DNA of 64,000 nucleotides, from assembly GCA_965227445.1 (NCBI GenBank), contig OZ245751.1, forward strand, positions 6,076,001 to 6,140,000, given 5' to 3'. The stretch comes from DT-110 sp030148525. GTDB lineage: Bacteria; Bacteroidota; Bacteroidia; Chitinophagales; Saprospiraceae. The notes under the pieces were generated by a model. The model did not search any database, had not been told where the DNA came from, and saw only the letters and a program-made list of their open reading frames with translations. Positions 16,469 to 25,875 of this stretch are shown one piece after another. The number at the start of each line of letters is the position of its first letter. Within the stretch, counting starts at the first letter, position 1. Position numbers and translations under genes: made by a program.

Positions 16469-17167
16469 ATGCAAAAGTCTATTTTTTTACTGTTATCTAT
16501 CACCCTTCTTTCCTGCTCTCAGAGGAATGTGCCCTTAGCGTTGCGAGGGACTATCAATCGGATAGATAAACACTTGAACGACACCATGAAATACGATTTC
16601 CGAATCGCTCCCGAAAGCATAGCCACTACCAAGCATCATTTCGGACTTGGGTTAGCGGTACGAAACGGATATAACTTATGGAAAGGAGGGCTGCTTAAGA
16701 CATTCTTTAAGCTACATGGAATTTGGCACGCCGACGATATGAGTGGTATTATCTTAACCACCTACCATCGAAAACTGAATGGTAAACCAATAAAATTCAA
16801 AGAACAGAAATACTTCTATAAAACCTATTGGGAATTGGCGGAAATGGGTCAAGACACGCTTGATATTTGGTGGGAAACCATATTCCCTGACGAAGCATCT
16901 GAGAACGATAAAGAGTTATATTTTTCACATTTCGAGCCAGGTAAGGAAGTAATGGGCGAGATAAATGCCTGGAGAGAACATAGTAATGGTGCATCGGGAT
17001 CTGGTGTGATCTTTCTTGCCAGAGTATTATCCTTAGAAGGTCAAAAATTATTGATGCGGATTATGGAGATGGGTACCCCAAAAGAAGGTTATACGCTAAC
17101 AGTCCAAACCGGAGACACCCTGTCGAGCCATCCCTATGATGTTTATTTGATTCCTGATACCAACTGA
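16469..17167 (+). CDS. Lipoprotein of unknown function
   Basis: 232 residues. Signal with lipobox (FLLLSITLLSCSQ; Cys 16). The mature part contains HHFGLGLAVRNGYNLWKGG, LHGIWHADDMSGIILTTYHR and PKEGYTLTVQTGD, which look like a conserved compact domain of unassigned role. Lower GC than its neighbours. Probably faces the periplasm. Confidence 0.6.
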   Translation: MQKSIFLLLSITLLSCSQRNVPLALRGTINRIDKHLNDTMKYDFRIAPESIATTKHHFGLGLAVRNGYNLWKGGLLKTFFKLHGIWHADDMSGIILTTYHRKLNGKPIKFKEQKYFYKTYWELAEMGQDTLDIWWETIFPDEASENDKELYFSHFEPGKEVMGEINAWREHSNGASGSGVIFLARVLSLEGQKLLMRIMEMGTPKEGYTLTVQTGDTLSSHPYDVYLIPDTN

Positions 17168-17265
17168 TCCCCCTTGGCCCAATCTACCAAACCATTGGCC
17201 CACAGAGTCAAGCACCCGCCCTGCTTTACTCCCATCTTTAATCTCGAACAAAACCAACATCCACG

Positions 17266-18174
17266 ATGCACCAGAAAACAATTCACACCTGGCTACTAAG
17301 CCTAGCATTACTATCGATCAACATGGCTTGTACGAAAGAGCAGGACCTGACCGAACCCGATCAGGCTTACCTGGAAATACCCGATAACCGCTTCGAAGAG
17401 CTGTTGATCGCTCAGGGGATAGACACCGATCAAACCATCGATCAGCAAATCGCCAGGGCCGATGCCGCAGCGGTAACCCGACTCGACCTGAGCGTTGCGG
17501 GTAACGAGGAAATGATCAGCGACCTTACGGGCATTGAAGGCTTCATCAACCTCACGTTTTTGGCGGCAGCCGGACACGAATTTACGGAGGTTGACCTTAG
17601 CGCAAATACCGATCTGGATACGCTGATCCTGGCCAATAATTTGCTGTCGGATATCGATCTGAGTAGTAATCCACGCCTGGTGTACGTGGACCTGATCGCC
17701 AACGAACTCCTTTCCGTGACCGGATTGAGCAATGCCCGATTCCTGCAATGGCTGAACCTGTCGTGGAATTACCTGGAGGAACTGACCCTGGATAATCCCT
17801 CCCTCGAGGTGCTGTCTGCCACCCACAATCAGTTAGGGGTCGTGGATCTGACCAAAGCCACCAATCTGAAAAACCTTTTACTACGGATTAACGAACTATC
17901 AGAGATTGATCTTCGGGCCAATACCCGGTTGGAAACCCTGATCCTTTCGGGTAATCAGATCGAGGGAGCCGACCTCTCACAAAATAACCAGCTCACTCAC
18001 TTTTACATGTCCGGTAATTTGCTGGCCGAACTTGATGTAAGCAGTAACCAAAACCTGATCGACCTGCGGGTGCATAATAATCCGAATCTTAGCTGTATAC
18101 AGATAGCGGAAGGGCAGGAGATTCCCACCGTATCCTTATCGGAAGGCCAGCAGTTGCGGGTGGATTGCATTTAG
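17266..18174 (+). CDS. Leucine-rich-repeat lipoprotein
   Basis: 302 residues. Lipobox near residue 20 (SINMACTKE). From about 60 to 285 it is a run of roughly ten 21-residue leucine-rich repeats of the form L-x-x-L-x-L-x-x-N-x-L-x-x-I-D-L-S-x-N, with a capping C-I at the end (NLSCIQI). No T9SS domain, so it is membrane-anchored through lipid. Proteins of this shape bind proteins or glycans on the surface. The gene ends directly in a heptamer array. Confidence 0.85.
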   Translation: MHQKTIHTWLLSLALLSINMACTKEQDLTEPDQAYLEIPDNRFEELLIAQGIDTDQTIDQQIARADAAAVTRLDLSVAGNEEMISDLTGIEGFINLTFLAAAGHEFTEVDLSANTDLDTLILANNLLSDIDLSSNPRLVYVDLIANELLSVTGLSNARFLQWLNLSWNYLEELTLDNPSLEVLSATHNQLGVVDLTKATNLKNLLLRINELSEIDLRANTRLETLILSGNQIEGADLSQNNQLTHFYMSGNLLAELDVSSNQNLIDLRVHNNPNLSCIQIAEGQEIPTVSLSEGQQLRVDCI

Positions 18175-18245
18175 ACGGCTTAATATGTACGGCTTACGCT
18201 GCACGCTCTGAACGGCACGGATTAAGGTGTGAACGTTACGGATGA
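18174..18245. repeat. Degenerate heptamer array, NNACGGN class
   Basis: Ten worn units (ACGGCTT, AATATGT, ACGGCTT, ACGCTGC, ACGCTCT, GAACGGC, ACGGATT, AAGGTGT, GAACGTT, ACGGATG). The first unit begins with the last base of the LRR gene's stop codon. Confidence 0.7.
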
Positions 18246-18293
18246 ATGCAAAATGGAGTATATTAAAGCCACTTCCGGAAAACGACCCGTTAC

Positions 18294-18674
18294 ATGAAAA
18301 ATATAAAAGCCATCCTGCCCAGGATTCCCGAGTATTACCTGATCGTCCTAGTGCTACTGGCGGGCTTTACGCCTCCTTTTTCGATAAGTCCGGTTTCCGT
18401 GGTATGTGCCATTGCCTTAGTGTTGCAGATCATGTATAAAAACAGAAAAACCGGATTGATCATCGCGGGCCTGTTTATGGTCGTCAACCTGGGTGCTGCT
18501 ATGGCGTTAATCGCTGAATTAGGAGAGTTTTCCGTCTACCCAATGGAATTTTGGGCCCTGCTTCTCGGAGGCCTGGCACTAATGATCCTTAATTTTACTG
18601 TGGTCGGGATTATGATCTACCGGTATGCCTATTTTCTGCATAGATACCCGGCGGATTCAATTCCCGTTTTTTAA
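18294..18674 (+). CDS. Small membrane protein, four helices
   Basis: 126 residues with about four hydrophobic segments (16-36, 38-50, 56-80, 86-110). Inner-membrane protein without recognisable domain. Followed at 24 bp by another small membrane protein gene, probably a pair. Confidence 0.6.
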   Translation: MKNIKAILPRIPEYYLIVLVLLAGFTPPFSISPVSVVCAIALVLQIMYKNRKTGLIIAGLFMVVNLGAAMALIAELGEFSVYPMEFWALLLGGLALMILNFTVVGIMIYRYAYFLHRYPADSIPVF

Positions 18675-18698
18675 TTATGGCAATAATCATTTCTAATA

Positions 18699-18962
18699 AT
18701 GGCAGAAGCTAAAGACTACTCGGCATTAACTCTTGAAGAGCTGTTGGCTGAAGAAAAAAAGATCAAACGCAACGAGATCACCGGTGCGGTGGTTATCGGT
18801 TTTCTGGTAGGGGTGATGATTTTTGGGGTTGCCAGCAACGGGTTTGGTATTATTTACACGGTCATTCCCATCTTACTGATCGGCGGGATCGCGCGGCATT
18901 CGGGAAAGCAAAAGCAGGTGCTAAGGGAAATACAGACTGTGATCAGGGCCAAAGAACAGTAA
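18699..18962 (+). CDS. Small membrane protein, two helices
   Basis: 87 residues: a charged N-terminal helix (TLEELLAEEKKIKRNEI), two hydrophobic helices (about 28-48 and 50-65) and a basic tail. Similar in outline to FUSC-like small proteins of Bacteroidota. Function unknown. Confidence 0.6.
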   Translation: MAEAKDYSALTLEELLAEEKKIKRNEITGAVVIGFLVGVMIFGVASNGFGIIYTVIPILLIGGIARHSGKQKQVLREIQTVIRAKEQ

Positions 18963-18986
18963 CCGAATTGCTCAGATTCTGTAATT

Positions 18987-19445
18987 TTGACTGATGATTT
19001 TACCGGTTTTGAATCCTGGCCGGGCGACAGCCTCTTCCGGGAAATAACGCCCGAAGGGTACGTCGAAGGACCCTTTATGTTTTACCGTAAGGGTACCTAC
19101 TACTTCATGTGGTCGGAAGGCAGTTGGGGCAACGAGACCTACAAAGTGGCCTACGCGATGGCCGATAATGTGACCGGGCCTTTCGAGCGGATCGGTACCA
19201 TCTTGCAGTCCGATAAAGAAGTCGCTACCGGCGCTGGTCACCATTCCGTCATGAATACGCCCGGGACCGATGATTGGTATATCGTATATCACCGGAGGCC
19301 CATTCCCAACGAAGGGCGTGATCACCGGGTCACCTGTATCGACAGCTTGACACTTCACGAAGACGGTACAATCCGACAGGTCAAAATGTCCTTCAAGGGG
19401 GTGCAGGAGGTAACAAACAGAATGGGTCTGCATTCTCCGAATTAG
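18987..19445 (+). pseudogene. GH43-type glycoside hydrolase, C-terminal remnant
   Basis: About 150 residues that match the later part of family 43 hydrolases: YVEGPFMFYRKGTYYFMWSE, YAMADNVTGPFERIG, ATGAGHHSVMNTPGTDDWYI and YHRRPIPNEGRDHRVTCI. The N-terminal half with the catalytic Asp base is absent, there is no proper start, and the preceding gene ends just before it. The retained reading frame suggests a fairly recent deletion. Confidence 0.8.
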
Positions 19446-19548
19446 GGAATGCCGGCATCCTTTCGCAAAAGCCGCTTCCTGAAACTAAAATGGACGGTTA
19501 GGCCAGACAGTTTTACAAAGAAGATCAAAACGATACGGATTCGCCACT

Positions 19549-20457
19549 ATGGACCTCCAATTACCCTCCATCATTGACGGCGGGCTATCCAACGCCCTGG
19601 AAGCACAGGGCTGCAACCTCGATCACCCCCTCTGGACCGCCCGACTATTGGATGAGCATCCGGAAGCGATCGTACGGGCCCACCTTGCGTACCTGAAAGC
19701 AGGGGCTCAATGCATCATCACCTCCAGCTATCAGGCTTCGATTCAGGGATTCCTGGACCTCGGATATGATCTGGCTTTCGCCAAAAAACTGCTCTTGCGT
19801 ACGGTGGCATTGGCACAACGAGCAGTTAACGAATACATGAAGGAAAACGAGGTTCCCGGCCGGCCGCTGATCGCCGCCAGCATCGGACCCTACGGTGCCT
19901 ATCTGGCCGATGGTTCCGAGTACCGGGGAAACTACGGTATGTCCCGTCAGGCACTGTACGATTTCCACCACGACCGAATACAGGTGCTCGATACGTCGGC
20001 TGCCGACCTTTTTGCCTGTGAAACGATACCGAGTAGGGAAGAAGCAACTGTCCTCAGCGATATCCTGAGAGACACCACGAAACCCGCCTGGATCTCCTTT
20101 TCCTGTCGCGACGAAGCACACCTCAACGACGGTACGCCGATTGATCAGGCCGTCCGGTCATTGGTCGATCACTCCAACGTGCTGGCTATCGGTGTTAACT
20201 GCACTGCACCTAAATATGTGTCCGGCCTGATCCGGAACATCAAACCGATAGTCGGCGATAAAAAAATAGTGGTCTATCCCAATTCCGGCGAGACTTATTT
20301 CCCGGAAAGCAAAAGTTGGAAGGGTACTTCTGACCCCGAGGTCTTTGTGACCATGGCCAGTGAATGGAAAGAGCTGGGTGCCGATACACTGGGCGGCTGC
20401 TGCCGCATCGGGCCGGAGCACATCCGGCGATTGAGAGACTCCTATGACCGGGATTAA
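19549..20457 (+). CDS. mmuM: Homocysteine S-methyltransferase
   Basis: 302 residues. Transfers a methyl group from S-methylmethionine (or a related donor) to homocysteine, giving methionine. The single TIM-barrel domain begins DGGLSNALEAQGCNLDHPLW; zinc ligands are the Cys in GVNCTAP and the pair in GGCCRIGPEHI near the end, all present. No MmuP permease adjacent. Its 3' end overlaps a serine-hydrolase remnant by 14 bp. Confidence 0.9.
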   Translation: MDLQLPSIIDGGLSNALEAQGCNLDHPLWTARLLDEHPEAIVRAHLAYLKAGAQCIITSSYQASIQGFLDLGYDLAFAKKLLLRTVALAQRAVNEYMKENEVPGRPLIAASIGPYGAYLADGSEYRGNYGMSRQALYDFHHDRIQVLDTSAADLFACETIPSREEATVLSDILRDTTKPAWISFSCRDEAHLNDGTPIDQAVRSLVDHSNVLAIGVNCTAPKYVSGLIRNIKPIVGDKKIVVYPNSGETYFPESKSWKGTSDPEVFVTMASEWKELGADTLGGCCRIGPEHIRRLRDSYDRD

Positions 20458-20797
20458 TGAACTAAATGGAGTGTTGCCTTTTGTCAATGGTGGAAAATAC
20501 CAAGGCCGGCAGATCCTGCTCCGTAAGGGCGTGCAGGAAATCTTTGGGCAAACAGATTGGCCCGGCTTTAGTACGGGCAATGACTATCGGGGGCAAAATT
20601 ACCGGCACTCCTTTTGGTCGAAAGACCTAAAAAGCGGCAGGTGTACCATTACGGCCACCTACATGCTGGGTTTCGGTAAAAACTACGTGGTATTCCTGCC
20701 CTCCGGGGCCATCCTTTTCCGGTTCTTGGATGAGCACGACCTGAATATTGATCTATTGATCAGGCGGGTGGAGCAATTGGAATCGTCTTGCAGATAA
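20444..20797 (+). pseudogene. Serine hydrolase (beta-lactamase class C-like) C-terminal remnant
   Basis: 117 residues resembling the tail of class C beta-lactamase-related hydrolases: FVNGGKYQGRQIL, then RHSFWSKDL, YMLGFGKNYVVFLPSGAILF. The S-x-x-K and Y-x-N regions are missing. It starts within the mmuM 3' end in another frame, as expected for a tail left after a deletion joined to mmuM. Confidence 0.6.
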
Positions 20798-20835
20798 ACG
20801 CTATCTTAATCGGAAATCGCTTACAAAACAGGTAT

Positions 20836-21975
20836 ATGAAAAATAGCAGACGCAAATTTTTAGGCATCAGCCTGGGGTTGGGCCTGGGGTCCATGGTAAA
20901 GGCCAATCCATGGCGGGAATTAGCTCCGGTCAAAAAGAGTGATGATCCACTGAAGATCCTGATCCTCGGGGGTACCAGTTTTCTGGGGCCTCACCAGATC
21001 GCCTACGCCCTGGAACGTGGTCATAAAATATCCACCTTCACCCGGGGACGAACGGTTCCTAAAATCCATCCGGAAGTTTTTTCGAAAGTGGAATCCCTGA
21101 TCGGTGATCGGGAAAACGATTTGGAGGCCCTCAAAAACCGGCAATGGGATGTGGTCATCGACAACTCCGGGCGCCGCACCAAATGGACCGAAGATACCGC
21201 CCAGCTGCTGCAAGACCAGGTGAAATACTATATGTATACCTCCTCCCTCAGTGTCTTTTACCCCTTTACCGGAGATGATTTCACCGAGGAGCGCCCCTTG
21301 GTCACCGAGATTCCCTCGGATGCCAGCGAACAGGAAAAAGCAACCTACGAATACGGGGTGATGAAGGCGACCTCCGAGCTGGCAACCCTGGAGGCCTTCG
21401 GTCCGGAGCGGTCCATCATTGTGCGGCCCACGCTCATTGTAGGTCCCGGTGATCGCACCGATCGTTTCCCCTACTGGGTCGCTCGCCTGGAGAAAGGCGG
21501 AGATGTGATCATCCCGGGTGGTCGCGACGAAGTCGTACAGTACATCGATGTGCGAGACCTGGCCGAATGGATGATCCGCCTGCTTGAGGACGAAGCGGCG
21601 GGTATCTACAATGGGTCCGGACCTGCTTCCCCCATGACTACCAATGCGTTCGTGCACGGCGTACACGCGTGTTTTAGTTCACCGGTAAACTACGTCCAGA
21701 TTGACGATCGCGATTTTCTACTGGAGAACGGGATCACCGGGCTGCAGCCGTGGGTGGTTCAGTTGCCCGAATACGCCGGCATGTCGAAAAGTGACAACAG
21801 CAAAGCCATCGCATCCGGCCTGACCTTCCGTCCCCTGGCCGAAACGGTCCAGGACACTGCTGCCTGGTGGTATTCGGATGCCGTTCCTCCGGAGCGGCGC
21901 GACAACATCCTGACCAACGAGCGGGCGCTGAGTACCCGGGAGGATGAGATCATTGAGAAGTGGAAAAATAGATAG
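20836..21975 (+). CDS. NAD-dependent epimerase/reductase with Tat signal
   Basis: 379 residues from MKNSRRKFLGISL; the twin-arginine signal marks export in folded form, probably with its cofactor. Rossmann motif ILGGTSFLGPHQI (GxxxFxG), then WDVVIDNSGR and the catalytic-type Y-x-x-x-K in YEYGVMKA. Extended SDR family; relatives act on sugars or isoflavone-type compounds. A Tat-exported SDR is unusual outside this phylum. No sugar locus surrounds it except the decayed GH43 gene upstream. Confidence 0.8.
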   Translation: MKNSRRKFLGISLGLGLGSMVKANPWRELAPVKKSDDPLKILILGGTSFLGPHQIAYALERGHKISTFTRGRTVPKIHPEVFSKVESLIGDRENDLEALKNRQWDVVIDNSGRRTKWTEDTAQLLQDQVKYYMYTSSLSVFYPFTGDDFTEERPLVTEIPSDASEQEKATYEYGVMKATSELATLEAFGPERSIIVRPTLIVGPGDRTDRFPYWVARLEKGGDVIIPGGRDEVVQYIDVRDLAEWMIRLLEDEAAGIYNGSGPASPMTTNAFVHGVHACFSSPVNYVQIDDRDFLLENGITGLQPWVVQLPEYAGMSKSDNSKAIASGLTFRPLAETVQDTAAWWYSDAVPPERRDNILTNERALSTREDEIIEKWKNR

Positions 21976-22051
21976 AAGGAATAATCTCCTGTCACCTTTG
22001 TAACATTCATCTCTACTAATCGTCTGCCCAACGTAGCACGAATCGGCCGAC

Positions 22052-22084
22052 CATGAAGTGATTGGAAATCCCAACCACTTCATG
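22052..22084. repeat. Imperfect hairpin
   Basis: CATGAAGTG (22052-22060) with CACTTCATG (22076-22084), one mismatch, then TTGG/CCAA. Shares AACCACTTC with hairpin 3 at 12300. Lies between convergent genes and may end transcription on either strand. Confidence 0.5.
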
Positions 22085-22696
22085 GGTGATCCGACGGATT
22101 ACGACAAGCGGCCGAAGGTCTGCGAGCGGAGGCTGGCGCATACTGGCGCACGTAATCGGATCAAAAAACGTCATGATTTGCTTAATCAATCTTCCGTTGC
22201 CGCATTATAAAACTCAACGTCTACGCGAAGAATATTCCCGTCGGGCTTCTTGGTGCCAATGGACCAATAGGGAAGGACGGGGTCTCCTTCATCGTCGATG
22301 AAGCATTCTGTTCCCCGTACGTCAACACCGGTAAATCCCAGCTCCTTATAGGAAGGAACCGCTTTCTGCCCAAGAAGGCTTAACATGGGTGCGTTCAATG
22401 AAAGTGTTTCTTCTTCTGATGTTTTACTTGCGTCCTGGTGTTTATTATTTAAAATAGCATTCCAGGCCTGGGATAGTATTTCTTTTAAGGCGGCGTTTTT
22501 CTGGCCATTATCATTATAGGCTTCCGGAGAAATATAATACGTGGGAAGTGGAATTGTATTATTCCAGGTCATGGCACCTAAAATGACCCACGGGTAAAAG
22601 GGAAATGGTCTGCGGAAAGCGTCTTTTACCTTATCAGGAACTGTAACTGAGGATTTTTCATCCCATGAGGTAGGGGCATTTGCCCACATTCTGGAT

Positions 22697-24015
22697 CAGT
22701 AGTGTCCGGTTATAAGTCAAAGAGGTTCAGTTGATTATGAGCCTCATCATTTCTGGCGTTTTCATTATTTGACATAAACAACTGATTAACAGGTGTTTTG
22801 TCAAAAACAGACACACTCAAAATTTGTAGAATATCATTCATAGAGTGTTTGATTTTAAACGTTCTTTTCACCATAGCCACTAGCACAAAGGTGCAGACGG
22901 CCACCCAAATTTGGGTTTTGACAGCATTGGGACCTTCGCCCCAGAATACCTTGACCTTAAGGTGTTGCTTGATCCATTTGAAGAAAATTTCCACTTTCCA
23001 TCGATTGCGGTAAAGAATCGCAATCTGGAGCGCGGGTGCTTCAAAATGGTTAGTCAAGTACACATATGTTTGTTGATGTTCTGAGTCGTAAAATTTGATT
23101 CGCCTCAGTTGTCCTGGATAATTTTTTCTAGCAGTATGCCCAGAAAAACGGATCAGTTGATCACATCTTAATCCGGTCGATTTATCCACCGGTCGGGATG
23201 CTATGCGTTTGAAGGACAGGTTTTGCTTAGCTCGAATCACAAAAAAGGCATTTGCCTGGTTGATACGATACAAACGTTTCCAGTCGATGTACCCCCGATC
23301 CATAACGTAGAATGCATCTGGCTCAAATTCGAAGACATCCAGGGCGTTGATGTCATGTACGGCAGCCTCTGTAATATGCACAAAACAAGGGATTTCGCAC
23401 TTTATATCCAGAAGTGTATGCATCTTGATGGCTGCTTTATACTTGCGGAACTTTGCCCACCAAAAGACATTTAGACATAGATCAATGGTGGTTGAATCCA
23501 GGGCATAAATGGCATTTTCTAACTCTATTTCACTGCCAGGATCTACCACAAAATCACGGCGAAGTCTTTGGATCAATTTTTGAGCCAAGTCGGCATAAAT
23601 GCGCCAATCTCGTTTCTCATTGGCATCAGCTAAAGTTGAACGTGCCACCTTGCCACGTAAGCCCAATTGATAATGTTTGCTCTGCTGGGATTGCAAACAA
23701 TTGACAATATCTCGCAGGCTCTCCCGGTGGGTAAGCTGACCAAAACTCAAGCAGATAAATTGGTCCCGGCAGGAAAAACTGCGCATTCTGTAGTCACCTT
23801 TGTATTTGGCTACGCAGCGCTGAAACTCTTGTCGATGAACCAAACTGAGCAATTGAGCGAGTACATATTTACCTTGGCCCATAAGTCAAGTGAATTTGAC
23901 TAGCCAAGGTCGACCATAAACTTTATTTCAAATGCGTCACAACAAAAAACCTTTGTAATTTACTCTTAATGTGATGCTTATAGTAGTTTTGAAACTTCTT
24001 AACCGGACACTACTG
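22697..24015. mobile_element. IS4-family insertion sequence, 1319 bp
   Basis: Perfect 16-bp terminal inverted repeats CAGTAGTGTCCGGTTA at both ends, flanked by 9-bp target duplications ATTCTGGAT (22688-22696 and 24016-24024). Carries one intact transposase gene. Inserted in a gene whose frame is restored by clean excision. Confidence 0.95.
22710..23882 (-). CDS. IS4-family DDE transposase
   Basis: 390 residues. N-terminal domain of the DUF4372 type (YVLAQLLSLVHRQEFQRCVA, FICLSFGQLTHRESLRDI), then the DDE catalytic core: ALDSTTIDLCL (first D), FYVMDRGYIDW (second D) and the IS4 hallmark YRNRWKVEIFFKWIKQ (Y-x2-R-x3-E-x6-K; catalytic Glu). The intact frame, intact ends and intact target duplication suggest an element able to move. 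AT-rich relative to the host genes. Confidence 0.95.
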   Translation of the reverse strand: MGQGKYVLAQLLSLVHRQEFQRCVAKYKGDYRMRSFSCRDQFICLSFGQLTHRESLRDIVNCLQSQQSKHYQLGLRGKVARSTLADANEKRDWRIYADLAQKLIQRLRRDFVVDPGSEIELENAIYALDSTTIDLCLNVFWWAKFRKYKAAIKMHTLLDIKCEIPCFVHITEAAVHDINALDVFEFEPDAFYVMDRGYIDWKRLYRINQANAFFVIRAKQNLSFKRIASRPVDKSTGLRCDQLIRFSGHTARKNYPGQLRRIKFYDSEHQQTYVYLTNHFEAPALQIAILYRNRWKVEIFFKWIKQHLKVKVFWGEGPNAVKTQIWVAVCTFVLVAMVKRTFKIKHSMNDILQILSVSVFDKTPVNQLFMSNNENARNDEAHNQLNLFDL

Positions 24016-24377
24016 ATTCTGGATAATACAACCGGTATCATCAGGTTGCCTCCGTACATTCCATCAATGTCAATAGCCACCATAAATCCCTTGCCGGCCG
24101 CTATTAAATCTTTACCGCGCGGAGGTTCCAGGTAAATAGTTTCTGATCCCGGGCTTTCTTTTTTCACCCAGTGATTGTGCTCGTATTTCCGGACTTCATC
24201 ATAGGCGCATATGATGGATGGCAATCCGTTTTTAGCAGGATTCCTGTTGTTTTTAGTAGTGCCATTTTTAACTTCTAATTCAATCGTCCATCCCAGACCA
24301 GCTAAAAAGTCAGTGAGTGCCGATTCAAGTGTGTTTAAGGCATTGATGCCTTCAATGACCATTTGTGGATTTGCCAT

Positions 24378-24756
24378 GATTATGAGTTTGGCGGAGTAAA
24401 TAATATATACTGCTCTTCATCTGGTAAAGAGCCAATAGGCATTGGTATATGCGATACATATTGAGGTTGTACAGAGGGGGTTCTGTAATATGGGGCTAAA
24501 AAAGGGTATTTAAATTAAACAGGTGAGGCGATTAGTAATTTATGTTTTTTTATTTGTTATTCAAAGCAGAGCGTGCATTTCTGCTGTGGAATACTGGAGG
24601 TTAATAATTAGGTGAACATGGAGTTTCTGGTTATATCATTGGGGTGTATATTGTTTTTTAGCTGGTTTTTCTGAGGAATCATTGTTTTATGTTGTATTAG
24701 TTCTAAAATAATGTATTTTTTGTGTTGGTTCCTGTTTCACCAAATCTTACCCCCTT
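24378..24756. other. AT-rich intergenic region with possible gene tail
   Basis: On the minus strand a frame ends at a TAA just before the ATG at 24377 and reads PYYRTPSVQPQYVSHIPMPI followed by GSLPDEEQY, but it has no start. It may be the tail of the gene upstream of the interrupted one. The rest (24500-24750) is AT-rich with no recognised signal. Confidence 0.35.
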
Positions 24757-25803
24757 ATGACACGACAAGAATTCCTCCGTCATTCCAGCCTGGTTCTCGG
24801 CGGTGCCCTCCTGAGCTCCGCCTGCGGCCGGATCGGTCAATCGGAGGCTATACCCGTATTCGACCTGCATACCCACCCCGGTCCGTTCTTTTACAAAGGC
24901 ACTCCGAATGACCCCGGCGATCAGGCCTTTATCGATCGGATACAGGATATGAAGACCGCCGGATTGAATGGGGCTTTTTTCAGTCTGGTAGCCGACCTGC
25001 CCCTGCTCCGGCGAACCGATACAGGCATCGTACCCACGGGTACTTTTGAGCCGGACGAAGGCTGGGCGGTATTCACTGGTCAGTTATCGATCCTAAAAGC
25101 CTTGCTCAGTCAATCAGGGACCGAATGGGCTTTAGCCGGAGAAGACCTGCGAGCCGGGGACTCCTTCCGGGCCTACATTGCCGTAGAAGGTGGTGACTTC
25201 CTGGAGGGCTCCGTGGAGCGGGTCGGTGAAGCTTACGCAGTCGGCGTCCGCTCTATCCAGTTGGTCCACTATGCCCCCAACGATCTGGGCGACCTTCAGA
25301 CCTCGGCGGCCAGTCATAATGGCCTGTCGCGGTTTGGCAAAAATGTGGTACGCGCCATGAATGACCGGGGTATGCTCATCGATGTGGCCCACGCTTCGGA
25401 AGCTACGGTGAAAGCCGTTACAGACCTTACTTCAGCTCCAATTCTGTTATCACACAGCATTTTGCAGGATGGCCTCGACCGACCGGTAGCTGCCCGTGCC
25501 ATCACGCCGGTTCACGCGCAAATGGTGGCTGGTATCGGCGGCGTGATCGGTATGTGGCCATCCGGGTTTTCAATCTCCCTCGACGAATTTGTCGACCACA
25601 CCAAACGCATGGTCGACCTGGTCGGGATCGACCACGTAGGGATCGGTACCGATATGGACGCTAATTTTAAGCCGGTGATCAGCAATTACAAGGAGTTCTT
25701 TTCCTGGAAAGATGCGCTGGCCACGAAAGGCTTTTCTGAGAAAGAAGTAGCGAAGATAGCCGGAGGTAATGCGCACCGTTTGCTACGGGAGGTATTGACG
25801 TGA
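24757..25803 (+). CDS. Membrane dipeptidase-like (M19) lipoprotein
   Basis: 348 residues. N-terminal export signal with lipobox LLSSACG. M19 metal-site motifs: FDLHTHPG (HxH type), AVEGGDFLEG (bridging Glu), LVHYAPNDLG with SHNGLSRFGK, IDVAHASEATV (His), LLSHS and GIDHVGIGTDMD (Asp). Hydrolyses dipeptides, possibly from cell-wall turnover, in the periplasm or on the surface. Stands alone. Confidence 0.9.
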   Translation: MTRQEFLRHSSLVLGGALLSSACGRIGQSEAIPVFDLHTHPGPFFYKGTPNDPGDQAFIDRIQDMKTAGLNGAFFSLVADLPLLRRTDTGIVPTGTFEPDEGWAVFTGQLSILKALLSQSGTEWALAGEDLRAGDSFRAYIAVEGGDFLEGSVERVGEAYAVGVRSIQLVHYAPNDLGDLQTSAASHNGLSRFGKNVVRAMNDRGMLIDVAHASEATVKAVTDLTSAPILLSHSILQDGLDRPVAARAITPVHAQMVAGIGGVIGMWPSGFSISLDEFVDHTKRMVDLVGIDHVGIGTDMDANFKPVISNYKEFFSWKDALATKGFSEKEVAKIAGGNAHRLLREVLT

Positions 25804-25875
25804 TCGTCCTTTTATCCTACCTTAGATGAACTGCCAAAAGTATAGTACCTCGAAGTAAGCGATACTCGAAAACGC

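Larger units (their letters stand above)
22186..24377 (-). pseudogene. Unknown gene interrupted by an IS4-family element
   Basis: Reading starts at 24377 and runs 120 codons to 24018, meets the IS, and resumes at 22687 to 22186. Removing the IS and one target copy gives ...VVLSR-MWANAPTSW... in a single frame of 287 residues, so the break is recent. The protein has no signal; segments include LAGLGWTIELEVKNGT, KGFMVAIDIDGMYGG, PFPFYPWVILGAMTWNN and LPYWSIGTKKPDG. Not recognised. Lower GC than the surroundings suggests acquired DNA. Confidence 0.8.
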
